Assembly: GCF_000970455.1 (NCBI RefSeq)
Contig: NZ_LAJG01000023.1
Coordinates: forward strand, 124,001-188,000
DNA: 64,000 bases
Direction of reading: 5' to 3'
DNA from: Devosia soli
GTDB lineage: Bacteria; Pseudomonadota; Alphaproteobacteria; Rhizobiales; Devosiaceae
Of this stretch, positions 38,851-49,659 are shown piece after piece. A program made the translations under genes and the position numbers. Every line of letters begins with the position of its first letter. Position 1 is the stretch's first letter. The notes below the pieces were generated by a model. That model did no database searches. It had not been told where the DNA came from and saw only the letters and a program-made list of their open reading frames with translations.

Positions 38851-40433
38851 TGAACTTCGAGAACTCTATCCTCACGATCGTGACCTTCCTGCCGCTCCTC
38901 GGCGCGGCGCTGGTTCTGGTCACCCCCAAGTCGGCCGTGAATGCCATCCGCTGGACGGCGCTGGCGACGACCCTTGTCACTCTGGCGCTCTCGCTTTGGA
39001 TCTGGTCGGCGTTCGATCCGTCCAATCCTGGCTTCCAGTTCGTGGTCAATTACCCCTGGCTCGGCGACAGCATCGGCTATCGCGTCGGCGTCGACGGCAT
39101 TTCGGTGCTCTTCGTCGTCCTGTCGGCGCTCCTCATGCCGTTCTGTATCCTCGCGAGCTGGGAGGCGATCGAGAACCGCGTCAAGGAATACATGCTGGTC
39201 TTCCTGATCCTGGAAGTCCTGATGATCGGCGTGTTCACCACGCTCGACCTTGCCATGTTCTACGTCTTCTTCGAAGGCACCCTGCTGCCGATGTTCTTGA
39301 TCATCGGTATCTGGGGCGGCAAGCGCCGCATCCAGGCGAGCTACAAGTTCTTCTTCTATACATTCATCGGTTCGGTCCTGATGCTCCTGGCCATCATGGC
39401 CATGTATTGGAACGCTGGCACGACCGATATCTCTCGCCTCCTGACCCATCAGTTCCCGGAAAGCATGCAGATCTGGCTCTGGTTGGCCTTCTTTGCTTCC
39501 CTCGCGGTCAAGATGCCCATGTGGCCGTTCCACCGCTGGTTGCCTGAGGCGCACGTCGAGGCGCCGACTGCTGGTTCGGTGATCCTGGCGGCGATCCTCC
39601 TCAAGCTTGGCGGTTATGGCTTCCTGCGCTTCAGCCTGCCGATGTTCCCCGACGCTTCTGCGCAGCTTTCGAACTTCGTCTTCGTGCTGTCGGTCGCTGC
39701 CATCATCATCACCTCCTTGGTGGCGCTGGTGCAGACCGACATCAAGAAGCTGATCGCTTACTCGTCGGTCGCACATATGGGTTTTGTGACCATAGGCATC
39801 TTTGCCGGCAATGCGCTCGGCATCCAAGGCGCCATGTTCCAGATGCTCTCGCACGGCCTCGTTTCAGGCGCGCTCTTCCTTTCGGTCGGCGTCATTTATG
39901 ATCGCATGCACACCCGTGACATCGAGGCCTATGGTGGTCTTGTCGAGCGCATGCCCCAATATGCCTTCGCCTTCATGGTGTTCACCATGGCGAACGTCGG
40001 CCTTCCGGGCACTTCGGGCTTCGTGGGTGAATTCCTAACCATGCTCGGCGTCTTCCAGGTCAATACCTGGGTCGCGTTCGGCGCCGCCTTCGGCGTGATC
40101 TTCTCGGCTGGCTATGCCCTCTGGCTTTACCGCCGCGTCGTCTTCGGTGCGCTCACCAAGGAATCGCTCAAGGGCATCCTCGATCTGAGCTTGCGTGAAA
40201 AGATCGTGCTTTATCCGCTGATCGTCCTGATCATCGTCTTCGGCTTCTATCCTTCGCCAATCCTCGATACCACGGCGGCCGCGGTCGACAATCTCGTTGC
40301 CCACTATTCGGCTTCGGTTGGTCTCGACCCGGCCGTCTCCCTTGCCGATGCAAGGGCACCCCTTGAATATGCCGCGCCCACGGGCGAGGCCCAGCCGGCC
40401 GCTGAACACGCGGCCGAGCCTGCTGCGCACTAG
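38850..40433 (+). CDS. nuoM: NADH-quinone oxidoreductase subunit M
   Basis: A 527-residue antiporter-like subunit with about 14 helices. Conserved Glu in [17 protein letters not shown] and Lys in [29 protein letters not shown] mark the proton channel. The last 40 residues are an Ala/Glu/Pro-rich hydrophilic tail. The ATG at 38850 overlaps the nuoL stop. Confidence 0.95.
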   Translation: MNFENSILTIVTFLPLLGAALVLVTPKSAVNAIRWTALATTLVTLALSLWIWSAFDPSNPGFQFVVNYPWLGDSIGYRVGVDGISVLFVVLSALLMPFCILASWEAIENRVKEYMLVFLILEVLMIGVFTTLDLAMFYVFFEGTLLPMFLIIGIWGGKRRIQASYKFFFYTFIGSVLMLLAIMAMYWNAGTTDISRLLTHQFPESMQIWLWLAFFASLAVKMPMWPFHRWLPEAHVEAPTAGSVILAAILLKLGGYGFLRFSLPMFPDASAQLSNFVFVLSVAAIIITSLVALVQTDIKKLIAYSSVAHMGFVTIGIFAGNALGIQGAMFQMLSHGLVSGALFLSVGVIYDRMHTRDIEAYGGLVERMPQYAFAFMVFTMANVGLPGTSGFVGEFLTMLGVFQVNTWVAFGAAFGVIFSAGYALWLYRRVVFGALTKESLKGILDLSLREKIVLYPLIVLIIVFGFYPSPILDTTAAAVDNLVAHYSASVGLDPAVSLADARAPLEYAAPTGEAQPAAEHAAEPAAH

Positions 40434-40442
40434 GAGAGCGAC

Positions 40443-41888
40443 GTGAACTCTGACATCGTTGATTTCGCAAGCGTCGCGCCTGCCTATCCCGAACTCGTCG
40501 TGGCGATCGGCGCCCTGGTCCTTGTGGTCCTGGGTGTCGCCATCAACAAGGAACGCTCAAGCCTCATCTCCTGGCTCGGCGTACTCATCCTCGTTGCCGC
40601 CGGCGCCGTGGCGCTGCTCAATCCGTCCGATGGCGTGCTCTTCAACGGCGTCTTCATCGCCGATGCTTTTGCGCGCTACATGAAGCTGCTGGTCCTCGGC
40701 GGTGCAGCACTCTCGCTGATCCTCGCCATGCCCAATTCCGAGGCCAATGGCGTTCATAAGTTCGAATATTCGATCCTGGCTGTCCTCGCGACTCTTGGCA
40801 TGATGATCATGGTTTCCGCCAATGATCTGATGAGCCTTTATGTCGGCCTCGAGCTGCAGTCCCTGGCGCTTTACGTCATGGCCGCCATCAAGCGCGACGA
40901 CAGCCGTGCGACGGAAGCGGGGCTCAAATACTTCGTGCTCGGTGCGCTATCCTCAGGCATGCTGCTCTATGGCGCCTCGCTCGTTTATGGCTTCACCGGC
41001 CACACCAATCTGACCGAGATTGTCGGCGCCATCGCCATGGAAGGCCGTTCGGTCGGCCTCGTCTTTGGCATGGTGTTCCTGCTTGCCGGCGTCGCCTTCA
41101 AGATTTCGGCCGTCCCGTTCCACATGTGGACGCCCGACGTTTATGAAGGTGCGCCGACCCCGGTGACGGCCTTCTTCGCCATGGCGCCCAAGGTCGCGGC
41201 GATGTCGATGATGATCCGGCTGGTCATGGACACATTCCAGCCGATTACGTCGGACTGGCAGCAGGTCATCGTCTTCCTCTCGATCGCCTCCATGGTTCTT
41301 GCCGCCTTCGCCGCCATCGGCCAGAAGTCGCTCAAGCGCCTCATTGCCTATTCCTCGATCGGCCATGTGGGCTTTGCCCTGGTCGGCCTCTCCTCGGGCA
41401 CGCAAGTGGGCGTCGAAGGCGTGGCCATCTATATGGCGATCTATGTCACCATGACAGTCGGCCTTTTTGCCTGCATCCTCTCGCTGCGCAACGAGAACGG
41501 CTATGTCGAAACCATCGATGACCTTGCCGGCGCTGCCCAGACGCGGCCATTTGTGGCCGCCATCATGGCCATCCTGATGTTTTCGCTGATCGGGATGCCG
41601 CCGCTTGCCGGGTTCTTCGCCAAGTGGCACGTCTTCCTCGCGGCAATCGAAGCCAACCTCTATGTCCTCTCGGTCATCGGCGTTCTGGCTTCGGCGGTCA
41701 GCGCCTATTATTACCTGCGGGTGGTCAAGACGATGTATTTCGACGAGCCCAAATCGACCTTCATAGCGGTGCCGAACGAATTGAACATCATTCTTGGCGT
41801 CAGCGCGTTCCTTGTCGTCACCTACTACTTCAGCGTCGGCAGTTCGCTGACAAGCTGGGCGCATACCGCGGCCGGAAGCCTGTTCTAG
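40443..41888 (+). CDS. nuoN: NADH-quinone oxidoreductase subunit N
   Basis: A 481-residue antiporter-like subunit, last of the complex I genes. It has [18 protein letters not shown] (channel Glu) and [29 protein letters not shown] (channel Lys). It begins with GTG at 40443 with AGGAGA 6 bases upstream. The next gene, birA, starts directly after its stop. Confidence 0.95.
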   Translation: MNSDIVDFASVAPAYPELVVAIGALVLVVLGVAINKERSSLISWLGVLILVAAGAVALLNPSDGVLFNGVFIADAFARYMKLLVLGGAALSLILAMPNSEANGVHKFEYSILAVLATLGMMIMVSANDLMSLYVGLELQSLALYVMAAIKRDDSRATEAGLKYFVLGALSSGMLLYGASLVYGFTGHTNLTEIVGAIAMEGRSVGLVFGMVFLLAGVAFKISAVPFHMWTPDVYEGAPTPVTAFFAMAPKVAAMSMMIRLVMDTFQPITSDWQQVIVFLSIASMVLAAFAAIGQKSLKRLIAYSSIGHVGFALVGLSSGTQVGVEGVAIYMAIYVTMTVGLFACILSLRNENGYVETIDDLAGAAQTRPFVAAIMAILMFSLIGMPPLAGFFAKWHVFLAAIEANLYVLSVIGVLASAVSAYYYLRVVKTMYFDEPKSTFIAVPNELNIILGVSAFLVVTYYFSVGSSLTSWAHTAAGSLF

Positions 41889-42719
41889 GTGGCTGAGTTT
41901 TTGCTTGGGCCCAGGGCCCGGTCTGCCGGTTATCGGCTGGCCGGGTTCGATGAAATCGGGTCCACCAATTCAGAAGCGCTCGCGGCAGCGGCCGCGGGCG
42001 ATCCGGGCGGCATCTGGTTTGCAGCACTCAAGCAAACCGCAGGCCGGGGCCGGCGGGGCAGGGCTTGGGAAAGTCCCTCGGGAAATCTTGCGGCCAGCCT
42101 GCTTGTCATTCCAGACGCCGATCCCAATATTCTGGCGACGCTCGGTTTTGTCGCCGGCGTTGCTATGCAGAACGCATTCGCCCAGATCCTGCCCCGGGGC
42201 GCGGTCCGCATCGGCATAGATGGCGCCGATGCCCTCAACGGCGCCGGTCGTGTAGCCCTCAAGTGGCCTAACGACGTTCTTGCCGATGGCGCCAAGATTG
42301 CCGGCATTCTTCTTGAAATGGGCAAGACCGTCGACGGCCGCCACGCGATCGTCATCGGCATCGGCGTCAATGTTATTGCTGCGCCGACAGGTTTGCCTTA
42401 TCCCGCGACAAGCCTGCGCGATCTCGGATATGAGCGGCGCGCCGAGGATGTATTCGAGGCCCTTGCCGAAGCTTGGGTCGATGCCTTTTCGCTCTGGGCG
42501 GAAGGCGCGGGGATCGGCGCCATTCTTAGTCAATGGCGGAATTCGGCTGCGGGCATCGGTGCCCCGGTCGCTGTCGCGCAGGACGGCGTCGTCCGGCGCG
42601 GAATTTTCGAAACCATCGATTCTACCGGTCGATTGGTCATGCGCGACGATGAAGGCGCGCGGATCGTGATCACGGCAGGCGATGTGCATTTTGGGGCAAC
42701 GGCCAGCGCCCGGAGCTGA
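41889..42719 (+). CDS. birA: Biotin--[acetyl-CoA-carboxylase] ligase BirA, ligase-only form
   Basis: A 276-residue biotin protein ligase. The biotinyl-AMP site GRGRRGRAW is at residues 52-60 and KWPNDVL follows; the small C-terminal SH3-like domain ends the protein. The DNA-binding helix-turn-helix of E. coli BirA is absent, so it cannot repress the bio genes. It starts with GTG at the base after the nuoN stop, so it is part of the nuo transcript. Placement of birA after nuoN is common in Hyphomicrobiales. Confidence 0.92.
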   Translation: MAEFLLGPRARSAGYRLAGFDEIGSTNSEALAAAAAGDPGGIWFAALKQTAGRGRRGRAWESPSGNLAASLLVIPDADPNILATLGFVAGVAMQNAFAQILPRGAVRIGIDGADALNGAGRVALKWPNDVLADGAKIAGILLEMGKTVDGRHAIVIGIGVNVIAAPTGLPYPATSLRDLGYERRAEDVFEALAEAWVDAFSLWAEGAGIGAILSQWRNSAAGIGAPVAVAQDGVVRRGIFETIDSTGRLVMRDDEGARIVITAGDVHFGATASARS

Positions 42720-42789
42720 CCACAACATCTGCGTGACGACCAGCGACCAAAGATCGCCAGGCGCCGCGCGCAAAAAGGAAAAGAAACCC

Positions 42790-44463
42790 ATGGCTCAGAA
42801 CCAAAGGGATGAACTTGTCTTCGTACCGCTCGGGGGCGTCGGCGAAATCGGCATGAATATGGGGGCCTATGGCTTTGGCCCCGCAAAGTCCCGGAAATGG
42901 ATCGTCGTCGATTGCGGCGTCAGCTTCGGCGGGCCGGATCTGCCGGGCATCGAACTCATCATGGCCAATCCCGAATTCCTCGAGGAAAATGCCGATGACG
43001 TTCTTGCCCTGATCCTCACCCACAGCCACGAAGACCATTATGGCGCGGTGCTCGATCTCTGGCCCGTCTTCGACAAGCCCGTCTATGCGACGTCGTTCAC
43101 CGCGGCCATGCTTGCGGCCAAGCGGGCAGGGGACGGCATCGTCGAAAACGTCGACGTGCGGATCATGCGCCCCGGCAAGCCGTTTGAACTGGGACCCTTC
43201 ACCGTTGAGGCGATCAACGTCGCCCACTCGATCCCGGAATCAAACAGCCTGCTGATTTCGACACCCATCGGCCGCGTCCTGCACACCGGCGACTGGAAGC
43301 TCGATCCGACGCCCGTCATCAGTGCGCCGACCGATATCGCGCGTTTCCAGGCCATCGGCGCCGATACCAGCACGCCGCTGGCGCTGGTGTGCGATTCGAC
43401 CAATGCCCTCAAGGATGGCGAGAGCCCGAGCGAAGCCGAGGTCGGCGCCACGCTCGCCGCACTTATCGCCGAAGCGCCCCACCGCGTCGCGGTGACGACC
43501 TTTGCGTCCAATGTCGGTCGTGTGGTCTCGATCATTCGCGCCGCCCATCAGGCGGGCCGACAGGTCGTGCTCTCGGGCCGGTCGCTCCACCGCATCATGG
43601 GCATCGCTAAGGAACTCGGCATGCTCGAAGGCCTTCCGCCCTATTTCGATCAGGACGCCTATAAGACCGTTGCGCGCGACAAATGCGTGCTGATCTGCAC
43701 CGGCAGCCAGGGCGAAGCCCGCGCCGCCATCGCTCGCATTGCGCGCGGCGAACACCCGGTGATCGATCTTAATGCCGGCGATCGCATGATCTTCTCGTCC
43801 TGGGCGATCCCAGGCAACGAGCGCGAAGTCATCGATATCCAGAATCTCCTGATCGACAAGGGCGTCGAAGTCATCACCGCCAATGATGGCCTCGTGCACG
43901 TGACCGGTCACCCGCGCCGCGAGGAACTACGCCGGCTCTATGAATGGGTGAAGCCGCAGGTGCTCGTGCCCGTTCATGGTGAAGCGACCCACCTTGCAGC
44001 GCATGCCAAGCTTGGTCGCGAGCAGGGCATTCCCAATGTCTGCGAGGCGCGCAACGGCGATCTCGTTCGCCTCTTTCCCGAGCCCATGGCCTTCCCTGCC
44101 GAAGTCCGCACCGGCGAACTTTATCTTGATGGCCTAGTGCTCTGCTCGCCTGAAGAGAGCGGCGTTAAGGGGCGTCGTCGCCTTTCGTTCGGCGGCATGA
44201 TCATCGTTTCCCTCGCCGTCAATTCAAGCGGTCAGGTGGTCTCGGGCCCGGACTATGTGGTTGAAGGTCTTCCTGAAACCGAAGATGAATCGATCGTCGA
44301 GCTCATCGAAGATACCGTCACCGGCACCATCAAGAGCCTGCCCAACAAGCGCCGGTCGGATCCCGATGTCTTCAGTTCGGCGCTTTTCAAGGCTATCCGC
44401 AACGAAGTGAACGCCTTCTGGGGCCGCAAGCCCAACGTGAACGTGTTCGTCCACAGGGTGTGA
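42790..44463 (+). CDS. rnj: Ribonuclease J
   Basis: A 557-residue metallo-beta-lactamase/beta-CASP nuclease. The zinc site is HSHEDH (His78, His80, Asp82, His83), followed by the beta-CASP domain with the LSGRSLHR segment and a C-terminal domain. RNase J acts as a 5'-3' exonuclease and endonuclease in mRNA decay and rRNA maturation. AAGGAAAA lies ahead of the ATG at 42790; earlier starts fall inside birA. The 70-base gap suggests co-transcription with birA. Confidence 0.93.
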   Translation: MAQNQRDELVFVPLGGVGEIGMNMGAYGFGPAKSRKWIVVDCGVSFGGPDLPGIELIMANPEFLEENADDVLALILTHSHEDHYGAVLDLWPVFDKPVYATSFTAAMLAAKRAGDGIVENVDVRIMRPGKPFELGPFTVEAINVAHSIPESNSLLISTPIGRVLHTGDWKLDPTPVISAPTDIARFQAIGADTSTPLALVCDSTNALKDGESPSEAEVGATLAALIAEAPHRVAVTTFASNVGRVVSIIRAAHQAGRQVVLSGRSLHRIMGIAKELGMLEGLPPYFDQDAYKTVARDKCVLICTGSQGEARAAIARIARGEHPVIDLNAGDRMIFSSWAIPGNEREVIDIQNLLIDKGVEVITANDGLVHVTGHPRREELRRLYEWVKPQVLVPVHGEATHLAAHAKLGREQGIPNVCEARNGDLVRLFPEPMAFPAEVRTGELYLDGLVLCSPEESGVKGRRRLSFGGMIIVSLAVNSSGQVVSGPDYVVEGLPETEDESIVELIEDTVTGTIKSLPNKRRSDPDVFSSALFKAIRNEVNAFWGRKPNVNVFVHRV

Positions 44464-44467
44464 TGCC

Positions 44468-44719
44468 ATGCAATGGGGTTCGATAGTCGCGGTATTTTTC
44501 GTCGTCTGGTGGCTCTGCTTTGTTGCAGTGCTGCCCATCGGCTCCCATAGTCATCACGAAACCGGCGAAACCCTGGTTCGTGGTGCTGACCCGGGCTCTC
44601 CCGTCGCGCCGCGGTTCCTGCAAAAGGCGTTGCTGGCGACGGGGCTTGCCATCGTCTTCACCGGGCTCCTCCTTTGGGGCCTCACCAACGAAACGTTGAT
44701 GGCTTACTGGAACCGCTGA
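44468..44719 (+). CDS. DUF1467 family membrane protein
   Basis: An 83-residue inner-membrane protein with two transmembrane helices (about residues 5-24 and 54-73). The conserved loop between them has LPIGSHSHHETGETLVRGADPGSP, typical of DUF1467. It starts 4 bases after rnj, so it is co-transcribed with it; in many alphaproteobacteria it lies between rnj and proS, as here. Function unknown. Confidence 0.85.
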   Translation: MQWGSIVAVFFVVWWLCFVAVLPIGSHSHHETGETLVRGADPGSPVAPRFLQKALLATGLAIVFTGLLLWGLTNETLMAYWNR

Positions 44720-44767
44720 GACTCGCCGGTCTTTGCCTTTGGCAGTTCGCCTAAGGGGAGTTCGAAC

Positions 44768-45244
44768 ATGCTCAGACTATGCGCCATTGCCGCTCTGATG
44801 CTGGTTACCGTAAGCCCTGCCTTCGCCCGCTGGCAGGTCGATGACGAATCCGACGGTGGCGGGTTCCTCTTCATTGCCTCCCAGGTGGATGAGACCGACA
44901 CGATTGAGGTCCAGCTCGTCTGCGATGAGATGCGAGAGGGCAAGCTGCTCTTTTCGGTCTTCACCGGCACCGAAATGGCCAAGCAAAAATATGCCATCCC
45001 CGCCGTGCCGATTACCGTGCGCTTCGGCGCTGTTGCTTTCGAAAATCTCGAGGGCGAGGTGGTCGGTAATGATGTGGAGCGCATCCTTGATGTATCCGAA
45101 GTCGACGAACCGCGCGTCCGCGACCTTGCCGCTGCCATGCGCAAGGGCAAAGACATGACGCTTACCTATCGCGACGAGGAGTGGTTGCTGACCGGCGAGA
45201 ATGCAGCGGCCTCGCTCGATACCATTTTCGAGCATTGCCCCTGA
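44768..45244 (+). CDS. Secreted hypothetical protein
   Basis: A 158-residue protein with a signal peptide ending SPAFARW. The mature part is acidic, with a few Cys (VCDEM, EHCP) and a beta-rich look. I do not recognise a family. GGGGAG lies 9 bases ahead of the ATG. It is convergent with the YjbR-like gene; only 7 bases separate their stops. Confidence 0.75.
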   Translation: MLRLCAIAALMLVTVSPAFARWQVDDESDGGGFLFIASQVDETDTIEVQLVCDEMREGKLLFSVFTGTEMAKQKYAIPAVPITVRFGAVAFENLEGEVVGNDVERILDVSEVDEPRVRDLAAAMRKGKDMTLTYRDEEWLLTGENAAASLDTIFEHCP

Positions 45245-45251
45245 GCTGTGC

Positions 45252-45578
45252 TCACCGCTTCTTTTTGGCCGGGCCCAATGCATGCCCATGCGCCATTCGC
45301 AGCGCCGCTTGCACATCCTCGTCGGTCGCCGGAGCCAGCCACATTGTGGTCCACCCCTGTCGTCCCCAGCCGTTATCGATCGCTTGAAAGAGGTCCGGCG
45401 CGAGCTGGCATTTGAACTCCTGTTCGTCCAGCTCAAACTTGATATTGGCGCTGAGGCCATCACCCGCCAAGGTGGCAAAAATCCGCTTTACCCGGAACGC
45501 AGTGCGATCGAAATGCGGCGCACTGACCGTGTCGGGCAGGGCAATAGCAATTCGCGTAAAGCTTTCAGCGCTGGCCAT
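45252..45578 (-). CDS. MmcQ/YjbR family protein
   Basis: A 108-residue cytosolic protein of the MmcQ/YjbR fold (double-wing-like). The FDRTAFRVKRIFATL and WTTMWLAPATDED segments are typical. Family members are said to bind DNA, but no target is known. It has a basic end (GPAKKKR). Upstream, a leftward terminator shields it from a possible small transcription unit. Confidence 0.85.
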   Translation of the reverse strand: MASAESFTRIAIALPDTVSAPHFDRTAFRVKRIFATLAGDGLSANIKFELDEQEFKCQLAPDLFQAIDNGWGRQGWTTMWLAPATDEDVQAALRMAHGHALGPAKKKR

Positions 45579-45589
45579 TAGCTATTGAT

Positions 45590-45624
45590 CCAAAAATAAA
45601 AAAGCAGGGCACAACGGCCCTGCT
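45590..45624 (-). terminator. Leftward intrinsic terminator upstream of YjbR-like gene
   Basis: On the minus strand AGCAGGGC and GCCCTGCT (8-bp arms, 6-base loop, 45603-45624) are followed by TTTTTTATTTTT. It must end a leftward transcript that starts between it and proS, since no annotated gene lies there. Confidence 0.85.
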
Positions 45625-45666
45625 CAAAGAGTTTAATCGACAATACGTTGGTCTTAGGCTCGCTGT

Positions 45667-45723
45667 TCAGCGTGCGGCCAACGCTCCTCCCTTGACGTTG
45701 TCGATCTTTAGCGGTTCAACCAC
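45667..45723 (-). CDS. 18-codon ORF in a putative small leftward transcript
   Basis: A GTG-started frame reading MVEPLKIDNVKGGALAAR and stop lies in the 250-base gap between proS and the YjbR-like gene, 43 bases ahead of the leftward terminator. A possible promoter (GTGACA, 17 bases, TAGGTT) lies to its right at about 45737-45768. There is no good Shine-Dalgarno for the GTG, so the unit may be a small RNA and not a protein gene. Confidence 0.3.
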   Translation of the reverse strand: MVEPLKIDNVKGGALAAR

Positions 45724-45872
45724 CTCGTTTTATTGTGACGGGAACCTAACAACAGATTTTCGTCGTGTCACGTAGATTCTGCATGGCTTGCATGCTTGAA
45801 TCGTATGGACGGTTGGGCTCTGAGTGGGCATCAACAAAACCCTTGAGTCGACGCATCAATTTCGGAGTTCCC

Positions 45873-47222
45873 ATGCGCCTTTCCCGCTACTTTTTGCCGG
45901 TCTTGCGCGACGTGCCCAAGGAAGCCGAGATCGTCTCGCATCGCTTGATGCTGCGCGCCGGCATGATCCGCCAGCAGGCCTCAGGCCTCTACTCCTGGCT
46001 GCCGCTTGGCTACAAGGTCCTGATGAAAGTCCAGAAGATCATCGAGGAGGAGCAGAACCGCTCCGGTGCGATCGAGCTTTTGATGCCCACCATCCAGTCC
46101 GCCGATCTCTGGCGCGAATCGGGCCGCTACGATGCCTATGGCAAGGAAATGCTGCGCATCGAAGATCGCCACGAGCGCGAATTCCTCTATGGTCCGACCA
46201 ACGAGGAAATGGTCACCGACATTTTCCGCACTTACGTCAAGTCCTATAAGGACTTGCCGCTCAACCTCTACCACATCCAGTGGAAGTTCCGCGACGAAGT
46301 GCGCCCCCGTTTCGGTACCATGCGCAGCCGCGAATTCCTGATGAAGGACGCCTATTCCTTCGATCTCGATAAGGACCGCGCCGTCGCCGCTTACGAGCGC
46401 ATGTTCGTCGCGTATCTGCGCACCTATGCCCGTATGGGCCTCACCGCCATTCCGATGCGCGCCGATACCGGCCCCATCGGCGGAGACCTCAGCCACGAAT
46501 GGATCATTCTGGCCGAAACCGGCGAAAGCCAGGTCTTTTGCCATCGCGACCTCCTCGATAAGCCGATCCCCGGCCAGGATGTCGACTTCCGCGGCGATTT
46601 GAAACCCATCTTCAACGATTGGACTTCGCTCTACGCCGCTACGGAAGAAATGGTCGATCAAGCCGAATACGAAGCTGCCGTCCCCGAGGACAAGCGCGTC
46701 TCCGCCCGTGGCATCGAAGTCGGCCACATCTTCTATTTCGGCACCAAATATTCCGAGCCGATGAAGGCCTCGGTCACCGGCAATGACGGTAAGGAGACCA
46801 TTGTCCACATGGGCTCCTACGGCATCGGCCTGACCCGCGTCGTGCCCGCCATCATCGAAGCCAGCCACGACGAAAACGGCATTATCTGGCCGGTCTCCGT
46901 CGCGCCCTTCGAAGCCGTGCTGGTCAATCTCAAGGCCGGCGATGCCGATACCGATGCCGCTTGCGACAAGCTCTACGCCGAGCTGACCGCTGCCGGCCTC
47001 GACATGCTCTACGACGATCGCGATCAGCCTGCCGGCTCCAAATTTGCGACGGCCGATCTCGTCGGCATTCCCTATCAGCTCATCCTCGGGCCTCGCGGCC
47101 TTAAATCGGGCGAAGTTGAAATCAAACATCGCAAGACTGGCGAGCGCGAGACGCTGCCGCTCGCCAACGCGGTCGAGCGTCTCAAGGGCCTGATCGAACC
47201 CCAGCGGATGAACGACATTTGA
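45873..47222 (+). CDS. proS: Prolyl-tRNA synthetase, short bacterial form
   Basis: A 449-residue class II aminoacyl-tRNA synthetase that charges tRNA-Pro. Class II motifs are seen: motif 2 [30 protein letters not shown], and motif 3 GSYGIGLTR. It lacks the editing insertion of the E. coli enzyme, as usual in alphaproteobacteria. The ATG at 45873 with CGGAG 7 bases before is chosen; [13 protein letters not shown] is the family start. Its stop overlaps the lolC/E TTG. Confidence 0.95.
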   Translation: MRLSRYFLPVLRDVPKEAEIVSHRLMLRAGMIRQQASGLYSWLPLGYKVLMKVQKIIEEEQNRSGAIELLMPTIQSADLWRESGRYDAYGKEMLRIEDRHEREFLYGPTNEEMVTDIFRTYVKSYKDLPLNLYHIQWKFRDEVRPRFGTMRSREFLMKDAYSFDLDKDRAVAAYERMFVAYLRTYARMGLTAIPMRADTGPIGGDLSHEWIILAETGESQVFCHRDLLDKPIPGQDVDFRGDLKPIFNDWTSLYAATEEMVDQAEYEAAVPEDKRVSARGIEVGHIFYFGTKYSEPMKASVTGNDGKETIVHMGSYGIGLTRVVPAIIEASHDENGIIWPVSVAPFEAVLVNLKAGDADTDAACDKLYAELTAAGLDMLYDDRDQPAGSKFATADLVGIPYQLILGPRGLKSGEVEIKHRKTGERETLPLANAVERLKGLIEPQRMNDI

Positions 47223-48592
47223 CCACCTCAGCCCAGCATGCCCCGGCCGGCCGATCCACTCGGCCGTTCTCCCGGTTCGAGTGGATGATTGCTGGGCGCT
47301 ATCTGCGCGCAAGGCGAAAAGAGGCGTTCATTTCCGTCATCGCCAGCCTCACCATGGTTGGCGTTGCCATCGGCGTGGCGACGTTGATCGTCGTCATGTC
47401 GGTGATGAACGGCTTCCGCGCCGAGCTGCTCGACAAGATCCTGGGTCTCAATGGCCACTTCACGGCCTATCCCATCGAGAGCAAATTCACCGATTACAAG
47501 GACGCCATCGCCGATCTCGAAACCGTTCAGGGCGTCAAGTTTGCGGTCTATTACGTCGAAGGCCAGGTGCTGGCGTCCGGTGGCGGAGGCTCGACTGGCG
47601 TCTCCGTCCGCGGCATGGATGCCGAAAATATCGACAAGCTGACGCTGCTGATGAATTCGGCAGAGCAGGGCGGTTTCGATAGCTGGGACGAGAACGATGG
47701 TGTCGCCATCGGTTACCGTCTGGCGCAGACGCTCGGCGTCGGTCTTGGTGATCAGATACAGCTCATCTCGCCGCAAGGCGCCATGACGCCCTTCGGCTCA
47801 ACGCCCCAGATCAAATCCTATCCGGTTCGCACCATTTTCAATCTTGGCATGGTCGAGTTTGATAGCCTCTTCGTCTATATGCCGCTACATCTGGCGCAGG
47901 ATTATTTCCGGCTCTATGAGGACGTGCTCAAGCCGGGCGCCGGTCCGCTTGATCCGATGGCGAGCGACGAAGAAATCGACGCGGCCTATGAGCGCGTCTA
48001 TCAGGCTTCGGGCGCTGAGATTTTTATCGACGATCCTGATGAAGTGAACGTAGTCCGCGAGCGCATCGCTGCCACCCCGGGAATTCGGCCGTTCATCCTC
48101 ACCGATTGGCAGCAGCGCAACGAGACCTTCTTTTCCGCCCTGCAGGTTGAACGAGTCGTGATGTTCACCATCCTCTCGATGATCATCCTCGTTGCAGCCT
48201 TCAATATCATCTCGAGCCTCGTCATGCTGGTGAAGGACAAGAGCAAGGACATCGCCGTCCTGCGCACCATGGGCGCGACACGCGGCGCCATCATGCGCAT
48301 CTTCTCGATCACAGGCACGACCATCGGCGTCATCGGCACCCTGACCGGCCTTGTGCTGGGTCTTTTGGTCGCGGCCAATGCCGAGACACTGAGGGCGTCG
48401 ATTTCCAATCTGCTCGGCGTTACGCTTTTTCCGCCCGAAGTGTTTTTCCTTTCGTCGCTCCCGAGCAAGACGGACCCGACCGAAGTTACGGTCGTCGTCG
48501 TCCTGGCGCTGAGCCTCAGTTTCCTCGCGACGCTCTATCCGGCTTGGCGCGCCGCTCAATATGATCCGGTCGAGGCGCTGCGTTATGAGTAA
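47219..48592 (+). CDS. lolC: Lipoprotein-releasing ABC permease, LolC/E family
   Basis: A 457-residue permease with four transmembrane helices, one near residues 40-65 and three in the C-terminal part, and a large periplasmic domain between them. [23 protein letters not shown] and the C-terminal [19 protein letters not shown] are family hallmarks. It starts with TTG overlapping the proS stop (TTGA). Only one such gene lies here, so it probably forms a homodimer of the LolF kind with LolD. It passes lipoproteins to the carrier LolA. Confidence 0.92.
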   Translation: MTTSAQHAPAGRSTRPFSRFEWMIAGRYLRARRKEAFISVIASLTMVGVAIGVATLIVVMSVMNGFRAELLDKILGLNGHFTAYPIESKFTDYKDAIADLETVQGVKFAVYYVEGQVLASGGGGSTGVSVRGMDAENIDKLTLLMNSAEQGGFDSWDENDGVAIGYRLAQTLGVGLGDQIQLISPQGAMTPFGSTPQIKSYPVRTIFNLGMVEFDSLFVYMPLHLAQDYFRLYEDVLKPGAGPLDPMASDEEIDAAYERVYQASGAEIFIDDPDEVNVVRERIAATPGIRPFILTDWQQRNETFFSALQVERVVMFTILSMIILVAAFNIISSLVMLVKDKSKDIAVLRTMGATRGAIMRIFSITGTTIGVIGTLTGLVLGLLVAANAETLRASISNLLGVTLFPPEVFFLSSLPSKTDPTEVTVVVVLALSLSFLATLYPAWRAAQYDPVEALRYE

Positions 48593-49271
48593 TTCGTTCC
48601 TGCGCCTTTCGGGCGTCCATCGCCATTATGGCGAAGGCGCGACCCAGGTTCGCGTCCTCGATGAAGCCGATCTCGCCGTTGAAAGCGGTGAGCTTGTCGC
48701 CCTCGTCGCCCCCTCGGGGGCCGGCAAATCGACGCTCCTCCACCTCTGCGGATTGCTTGAGAGTCCGCAGGCCGGCGAAGTTGAAATCGTGGGCAATAAA
48801 ACCAGCCAGCTCAACGATCGCGGCCGCACCCAATTGCGCCGCAACACGGTGGGCTATGTCTACCAGTTCCATCACCTGCTGCCAGAATTTAGCGCCCTCG
48901 AAAACGTCTCCATGCCGCAGATGATCGCGGGCAAGACACCCGCCGAGGCTGCCGTCCGGGCCCAGGAACTGCTCGATATTCTAGGCGTCGGCCCCCGTGC
49001 CGCCCATCGCCCCGCCGAACTTTCGGGTGGCGAACAGCAACGCGTCGCCATCGCCCGCGCCGCTGCCAACCATCCGCGCGTCATCCTCGCCGACGAGCCG
49101 ACCGGCAACCTTGACCCTGCGACCAGCGATATCGTCTTCGAAGCCCTCAAAAACCTGATCCGCACCGAGGGCGCCGCAGCGCTGATCGCTACCCACAACT
49201 ACGATCTCGCCCGCCGCGCCGACCGCATCGTCACGATCAAGAACGGTAAGGTCGTCGCGCATACGCTCTAG
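48585..49271 (+). CDS. lolD: Lipoprotein-releasing ABC ATPase LolD
   Basis: A 228-residue ATPase. Walker [10 protein letters not shown] is at residues 42-50, the signature [14 protein letters not shown] and Walker [12 protein letters not shown] follow. The ATG at 48585 lies 8 bases inside lolC/E. It drives detachment of outer-membrane lipoproteins from the inner membrane. Confidence 0.94.
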   Translation: MSNSFLRLSGVHRHYGEGATQVRVLDEADLAVESGELVALVAPSGAGKSTLLHLCGLLESPQAGEVEIVGNKTSQLNDRGRTQLRRNTVGYVYQFHHLLPEFSALENVSMPQMIAGKTPAEAAVRAQELLDILGVGPRAAHRPAELSGGEQQRVAIARAAANHPRVILADEPTGNLDPATSDIVFEALKNLIRTEGAAALIATHNYDLARRADRIVTIKNGKVVAHTL

Positions 49272-49338
49272 CACTTTGGCAAACCAGCGCTCGAAGGCAT
49301 GCTAGTCGGTTCGGAGGACCCACGGGTCCCCCTACGTC

Positions 49339-49361
49339 ATTGCCGGGCTCGTCCCGGCAAT
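49339..49361. repeat. REP-like palindrome
   Basis: ATTGCCGGG-CTCGT-CCCGGCAAT, perfect 9-bp arms, set in GTCATTGCCGGG...CGGCAATCCA. This form is widely dispersed in intergenic regions of Hyphomicrobiales genomes. Only one full copy is seen in this window. Confidence 0.7.
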
Positions 49362-49597
49362 CCATCTCGCCTCCGCATCGATACGCATGAGCGACCGGGT
49401 TTATGGCCCGTCTTATCCCTCTTATCCCCGCACCAAATTCCTTCCGCATAATCCTGCCATCCATCCCCGCACGGACGGTCTGCAGACGACAGGAGCGGGG
49501 AGGGCCCTGCATGGGGCGTCTCCCATGCACGTTCGGGACTGGCCGCCTCGCGACGAGCGATCAAAGAGGCGCAGTGAGACCCATCCGAAAAAGGGCG

Positions 49598-49659
49598 CCC
49601 CGGAGCGGTCATCCGCTTCACCAAAACTAAAACCCTTCGAGGCGAATGCCGCTCCGGGG
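49598..49659. repeat. Wide inverted repeat in the lolD-dnaE spacer
   Basis: CCCCGGAGCGG (49598-49608) and CCGCTCCGGGG (49649-49659) are exact complements 40 bases apart. They could form a stem-loop in RNA or be part of a dispersed element. No match to a known class can be made by eye. Confidence 0.5.
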
